Of a stretch of 15,582 nt of DNA, positions 12,309 through 15,582 are shown piece by piece. Made by a program: the position numbers and the translations under genes. Location: positions 1 to 15,582 of the forward strand of contig JALHDI010000068.1 in NCBI GenBank assembly GCA_022839045.1. Direction: 5' to 3'. How positions within the stretch are numbered: the stretch's first letter is position 1; the number at the start of each line of letters is the position of its first letter. Origin of the DNA: Sporomusaceae bacterium. Lineage in GTDB: Bacteria; Bacillota_C; Negativicutes; Sporomusales_B; UBA7701. Under the pieces are notes generated by a model. The model was given only the letters and a program-made list of their open reading frames with translations, ran no database searches and was not told the DNA's origin.

Positions 12309-12776
12309 TTATTTGCCGCCGAGCTTCTTCTTGACGTCGTCGGTGATATCCTGGCCGCCGTAGATTACCATGCTGACCGGCATCACGACCGCGAGGCCTC
12401 TTGTATCAGCCACTTCTTTGATGGTGGCCATGACCTTTTCCCGAATCGGGGTCAGGAGTTCGGTCTCCTTCATTTGCAGGCGCTGCTGGAGCTGCACGAA
12501 GTATTGTTGTCTTTCTTGCTCGTTGGTCATCGAAGGCGCTTTGGCGTCGAATTCCTTCTGGGCCTGCTCCTGTTCGGATTTCATGGTTTCGGCAAATTTG
12601 GCAAAATCGGGATGGGACCTTACGAGATCATCGTAATTAACCTTGCCAACGTTGGAGGCTGCTGCAGCCTGAGTGGTGCCGGTCTGCGACACCGCTATGC
12701 CAACGACACTAAGCATAAACACCGCTGCGATAGCTACGGAGATGATCTTAACCTGCTTCTTTTCGATTTTGAGCAC
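12309..12776 (-). CDS. Skp/OmpH-family periplasmic chaperone (first copy)
   Basis: 155 residues, close to the standard Skp length. The start is GTG 12774-12776 with GAGGGG 8 bases upstream. A basic then hydrophobic N-terminus (residues 1-30) is either a cleaved signal peptide, with possible cleavage in TTQAAAA near 36-40, or an uncleaved anchor. The mature part has VGKVNYDDLVRSHPDFAKF, a Gln/Glu/Lys-rich coiled coil (about 60-115) and GLAVVMPVSMVIYGGQDITDDVKKKL, with DITD at 143-146. Unlike the next two genes it has no lipobox, so it is the likely soluble or inner-membrane-anchored member. Skp-type chaperones keep outer-membrane proteins unfolded in the periplasm on the way to BamA, coded three genes upstream with one gene between. 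It has its own promoter at 12822-12850. Confidence 0.92.
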   Translation of the reverse strand: MLKIEKKQVKIISVAIAAVFMLSVVGIAVSQTGTTQAAAASNVGKVNYDDLVRSHPDFAKFAETMKSEQEQAQKEFDAKAPSMTNEQERQQYFVQLQQRLQMKETELLTPIREKVMATIKEVADTRGLAVVMPVSMVIYGGQDITDDVKKKLGGK

Positions 12777-12821
12777 TTTCTTACCCCTCTTTCCGCTTCT
12801 TGGCAGGATTTATACTCCTTC

Positions 12822-12850
12822 ATTATATCAGGGACGAGGGCGGCATTCAA
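12822..12850 (-). promoter_or_regulatory. Sigma-A-type promoter for the skp genes
   Basis: On the minus strand, TTGAAT (12845-12850, 4 of 6), a 17-bp spacer and a perfect TATAAT (12822-12827). It starts just after the stop codon of the 426-residue gene and would give a leader of about 40 nt before the GTG at 12776. Confidence 0.65.
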
Positions 12851-12861
12851 GGACTAAAATT

Positions 12862-14142
12862 CTACAGATTCCCCACCAGCCGCAGCCAACGGTTGTTGGT
12901 AGTAACGACGTATTCGGCGCTCAGGAACTCGTGCAGTTTATAGCGCAGGCCCACCTCGTTGGCCCCCATCGTCGGGGTGCGTTCCAGGCGCAGCGACCAG
13001 CGCTCGTCGAGGTCCTGCTTGAGCCACAAAAGGCCCTGCTGACTGTTGAGGTTGTATTTGACGCCGGCCTCGGTAGCAGGCCCCAGGCGGTGCCCCCACC
13101 CGGGTACGAATTCCCAGGTTACCGAGGCTGGGATGAAGGTCACTTCCAGGAAAAGCTCGTCTTGCCGCCCGAGATACTGTCCCACGTGCAGGCGAGCCGA
13201 GGTGTCGTTCTCCTTACGGCCCATGTCGAGGTAGCCCTCGAGCTTCACGTTGTATTTGGTGGTTTCGGCGCTTATTTCCACATCGGTGGCCACCCCGGGC
13301 CTGAGCGCCGACGTCAGGTTGAGGCTGTAGCGTTCGGTCACCGGCTGGGCGGCCGCCACCTTTGTAAGCATGTCCTTGAAATAGTCGCCGTGGCGCTCCA
13401 CGAATGCTACCGGCAGGCCGCGCAGGGGGCTGGCCGCTTCTTCGACCACCGGGCGCGCTTCGAGAAGGAGGAAGTTGGGGATGGTCTGCGAGCGCAGCGT
13501 GACCCGCACGTCCTTGACCAGAGGCCCCGCCGGCGCCAACGACAGTTTGACCGTCGTCGTCTGGCCGGCGATTATTTCGATATTGGCTCTGAATTCCGGC
13601 AGTTGGGCGGCGAGGTATTCGCGGATGGCGGACTTGGAAACGCTGCTCGCCCAATCCACCGAATCTACCGGCATCCCTACCAGCACCTGGCTGATCCTGT
13701 CCTCAATATCGCCCAGGTCGCTGCGGAAGAGATCCGCCAGTTGCGGCGATATGCCGCCAAGGTCGGTCTCCAGCGACACTTTGCGCACGATGTCGCCCCA
13801 CGGTAGTATGCGCACGGCGATATGAGCTGTCGAGCCCGGCGTGATGCTGACTTCCTGCACCGAGTAACCGACAAGCACGCGGTCGAAGATTTCCTTGATC
13901 AGCTTTTCGTAGGAAGCTTTCCCGCTTTCGACATCGGCCACTTTGCGCCCTGTTAGGACGTGGTCGCCCACGGTGGCGATGCTTTGCTCCATGCGTTTGA
14001 TGACGCGGCTGGGCGGCGGAGCATCGCCGGCCCGCACGCTGACCGTGACCGTTTCGACGGCCGCGTTCTCGGCCGCGGCGATGCCGCTCCAACCCGTCAA
14101 AATTATCGACACCGCCAACGCTATGGCAAGGAAATATCGCAT
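12862..14142 (-). CDS. Exported protein of unknown function beside bamA; possible POTRA-like part plus beta-barrel-like C-terminal half
   Basis: 426 residues, not recognised as a named family. A signal peptide covers about residues 1-24 (hydrophobic ALAVSIILTGWSGIAAA, cleavage near AAA-EN). Residues 27-265 alternate helices and short strand pairs, for example SVQEVSITPGSTAHIAVRILPWGDIVRKVSLE, then TTVKLSLAPAGPLVKDVRVTLR, which read like POTRA-type beta-alpha-alpha-beta-beta units. From about 270 to the end I count roughly 12 short amphipathic strands (YNVKLEGYLDMG, ARLHVGQYLG, ELFLEVTFIP, WSLRLERTP, NEVGLRYKL, NRWLRLVGNL), fitting an outer-membrane barrel. The last residue is Leu rather than the usual aromatic. 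GGAGGT precedes ATG 14140-14142. It follows bamA and precedes skp1, so a part in barrel insertion or LPS placement is plausible, but this is inference. Alternative: a periplasmic beta-rich protein. Confidence 0.8.
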   Translation of the reverse strand: MRYFLAIALAVSIILTGWSGIAAAENAAVETVTVSVRAGDAPPPSRVIKRMEQSIATVGDHVLTGRKVADVESGKASYEKLIKEIFDRVLVGYSVQEVSITPGSTAHIAVRILPWGDIVRKVSLETDLGGISPQLADLFRSDLGDIEDRISQVLVGMPVDSVDWASSVSKSAIREYLAAQLPEFRANIEIIAGQTTTVKLSLAPAGPLVKDVRVTLRSQTIPNFLLLEARPVVEEAASPLRGLPVAFVERHGDYFKDMLTKVAAAQPVTERYSLNLTSALRPGVATDVEISAETTKYNVKLEGYLDMGRKENDTSARLHVGQYLGRQDELFLEVTFIPASVTWEFVPGWGHRLGPATEAGVKYNLNSQQGLLWLKQDLDERWSLRLERTPTMGANEVGLRYKLHEFLSAEYVVTTNNRWLRLVGNL

Positions 14143-14216
14143 CGTTATTACCCACCTCCCTGGACAGAGGATTGCCGATACAGGAACATTGCTTTGCTGA
14201 ATGTGCCGGGTTAAAG

Positions 14217-14245
14217 CAAGAGCCAGGTGCTAGACCTGACTCTTG
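14217..14245 (-). terminator. Terminator-like hairpin after bamA
   Basis: CAAGAGCCAGGT (14217-14228) and ACCTGACTCTTG (14234-14245) form a stem of 12 bp around a 5-nt loop. The single non-Watson-Crick position becomes a G-U pair only in minus-strand RNA, which fits the direction of bamA. The tail CUUUAACC is short, so read-through into the next gene is likely; no clear promoter is seen in the rest of the 109-bp gap. Confidence 0.6.
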
Positions 14246-14251
14246 TCTCCT

Positions 14252-15582
14252 TTAGAATTGGCCGCCGAAGCTGAAGTGTGTCTTGCCGCCTTCCTGGCCC
14301 CGGGCGTAGTCGAGCCGGATGGGCCCGAGGGGAGTTGTTACGCGGACACCGACGCCGATGCTGGATTTGAGGTCGTTGAGCTTATAGCCTTCGCCGTCCC
14401 AGGCGTTGCCGATATCGCCGAAGACCACGCCTTCGACTTTCTTGACAACCGGGAAGCGATACTCGGCCGTCGCCGCCAGCATCTTGTTGCCTTTGAACTG
14501 TTCGTCGTTGTAGCCGCGAAGAGTGTCGGAGCCGCCGACGTAGAACTTGCCGCTGTCAGGCATCTTGCCGTCGGCGTAGCCCGCCGTCAAGCGCACCGCG
14601 ATAACCTGCGAATGTCCGACTTTGAAGTAGTTGCGGTCTTCCACAGTGTACTTGTTGAAGTTGAATTCGCCGCCGAGCGCCTTGCCGGCGAATTCGGCCG
14701 ACAGCGAGAAGCGCGTCCCCTCGGTGGGGTTGAAGACGTTGTCGCGCGAATCGAATACTCTCGCCAACGTGACGCTGCGGGTCAGGCCGAAGTTGTCCTT
14801 GAGCCACTGTTCGTTGTAGGCGCTGTCATAGTTGGTTGCGCCCGGGGCCGCTTTGTAGTCGACCGGACCGGAGACGAATTTCACGTAGTCGTCGGTACGG
14901 TTTTTAAAGGTGACGTAGTTGTGGGTATATTCACCCTGCGGTCGTCCGAAGGTGAGGTCCCAGCCCCTGCGTTTGCGGTCGTAGGTCGACCTGACGGCCC
15001 TGTCGTCGCCCTGGTAGCCGTAGTCGGTGTACTCGTTGGTCATGTTGTACAGGGAGACGCTCGCCGATGTTTGCTTGCTGTCCAGCCAAGGGCGGGTGTA
15101 GCTGAACTCGTAGTTGCTGCCGGTGTTGGCGTTGCCGCCGAATTCCCAATGAATTTTGACCCTGTCGCCGGTGCCGCGGAAGTTGTTGTCGCCGAGTTCG
15201 ATTATCCCGACCAGGCCGTCGCCTTGGCTGTAGCCGCCGCCGATGGAGAACACGCCGGTTTTCTGCTCGACGACGTCGGTTTCGAGAATGACCGAGTTGG
15301 GCTCTTTACCAGGGTTGAGCTTCATGTTGACGTCTTCGAAGTAGCCGAGGTTGTACACCTTCTGCATGCTCCGGCGGGCGTCCTTGACGTTGAAGGCTTC
15401 ACCGGGCTTGACCTTCATCTCGCGGGTGATGACGTGGGTCTTGGTCTTTTCGTTGCCCTTTACCGTAATCCCTTCGAGCATCCCTTCGCTGATGGTGATG
15501 GTCAGCACCCCTCCGGGGGTCATGGCGACGTCGCTCACCCGCGCCAGCACGTAGCCCTGGTCGTGGTAGTAGGTCTCGATGA
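14252..15582 (-). CDS. bamA: BamA, outer-membrane protein assembly factor (C-terminal 442 residues; 5' end beyond window)
   Basis: The frame stays open to the right edge, so the true start is outside; an internal GTG at 15550 is not the start, because conserved sequence (IETYYHDQGYVLARVSDV) continues upstream of it. The visible part holds the end of one POTRA domain, one complete POTRA domain (LEGITVKGNEKTKTHVITRE...VYNLGYFEDVNMKLNP) and the 16-strand Omp85 barrel, which opens near FSIGGGYSQGDGLVGIIELGDNNFRGTG. The loop-6 motif appears as VGGSDTLRGYNDEQF, with the conserved LRGY. The protein ends HFSFGGQF, a beta-signal with terminal Phe. BamA folds and inserts outer-membrane proteins. Followed by the hairpin at 14217-14245 and then the unknown 426-residue protein. 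Confidence 0.96.
   Translation of the reverse strand, partial: IETYYHDQGYVLARVSDVAMTPGGVLTITISEGMLEGITVKGNEKTKTHVITREMKVKPGEAFNVKDARRSMQKVYNLGYFEDVNMKLNPGKEPNSVILETDVVEQKTGVFSIGGGYSQGDGLVGIIELGDNNFRGTGDRVKIHWEFGGNANTGSNYEFSYTRPWLDSKQTSASVSLYNMTNEYTDYGYQGDDRAVRSTYDRKRRGWDLTFGRPQGEYTHNYVTFKNRTDDYVKFVSGPVDYKAAPGATNYDSAYNEQWLKDNFGLTRSVTLARVFDSRDNVFNPTEGTRFSLSAEFAGKALGGEFNFNKYTVEDRNYFKVGHSQVIAVRLTAGYADGKMPDSGKFYVGGSDTLRGYNDEQFKGNKMLAATAEYRFPVVKKVEGVVFGDIGNAWDGEGYKLNDLKSSIGVGVRVTTPLGPIRLDYARGQEGGKTHFSFGGQF

Noticed and set aside
12673..13806. Plus-strand open frame of 377 codons spanning the skp1 promoter region and the 426-residue gene
   Set aside because: It crosses a promoter and the ends of two minus-strand genes that have signal peptides and ribosome binding sites; its own sequence shows no recognisable domain.

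Overview
This window looks like the outer-membrane biogenesis cluster of a diderm Firmicute (class Negativicutes, most likely a GC-rich Sporomusaceae-type organism). The basis is gene content and order: bamA, several Skp/OmpH genes, lpxD, an LpxL-type acyltransferase, lpxC, fabZ, lpxA, lpxI and lpxB, then msbA, in one co-oriented block. LpxI is used in place of LpxH, and the ribosome binding sites are strong and Firmicute-like. The assignment rests on recognition of families and synteny, not on a database search.

Everything is coded on the minus strand, so transcription runs from right to left. From the right edge: the 3' part of bamA (14252-15582); an unrecognised exported protein with a beta-rich C-terminal half (12862-14142); three consecutive Skp/OmpH-family proteins, the second and third being predicted lipoproteins (12309-12776, 11322-12239, 10848-11270); lpxD (9755-10783); a small YjbH-like beta-barrel protein (9021-9650); an LpxL/HtrB-type acyltransferase (8056-8931); a two-gene ABC system with an unusual 777-residue permease (5568-7901) and a GlnQ-like ATPase (4782-5555); lpxC (3878-4705); fabZ (3438-3860); lpxA (2432-3253); lpxI (1565-2368); lpxB (267-1418); and the first 90 codons of msbA (1-270).

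The genes form a pathway. LpxA, LpxC, LpxD, LpxI and LpxB make the lipid A disaccharide. FabZ dehydrates the same 3-hydroxyacyl-ACP pool that LpxA and LpxD draw on. The LpxL-type enzyme adds secondary acyl chains, and MsbA flips the product across the inner membrane. Skp-type chaperones carry unfolded outer-membrane proteins to BamA. The ABC pair, the 426-residue protein beside bamA and the YjbH-like protein are the parts without a clear role, and they are the best places to look for new biology.

Three sigma-A-like promoters can be read: before skp1 (12822-12850), before the yjbH-like gene (9691-9719) and before the ABC permease (7928-7957). Most of the larger intergenic gaps carry hairpins with short or absent U-tracts, so they could be leaky terminators, attenuators or RNA-processing sites. 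The ABC permease promoter lies just after a hairpin terminator, which suggests that the ABC pair opens the transcription unit running through lpxC to msbA. No intergenic stretch exceeds 300 bases, and I saw no tRNA, rRNA, CRISPR array, transposase or attachment site.
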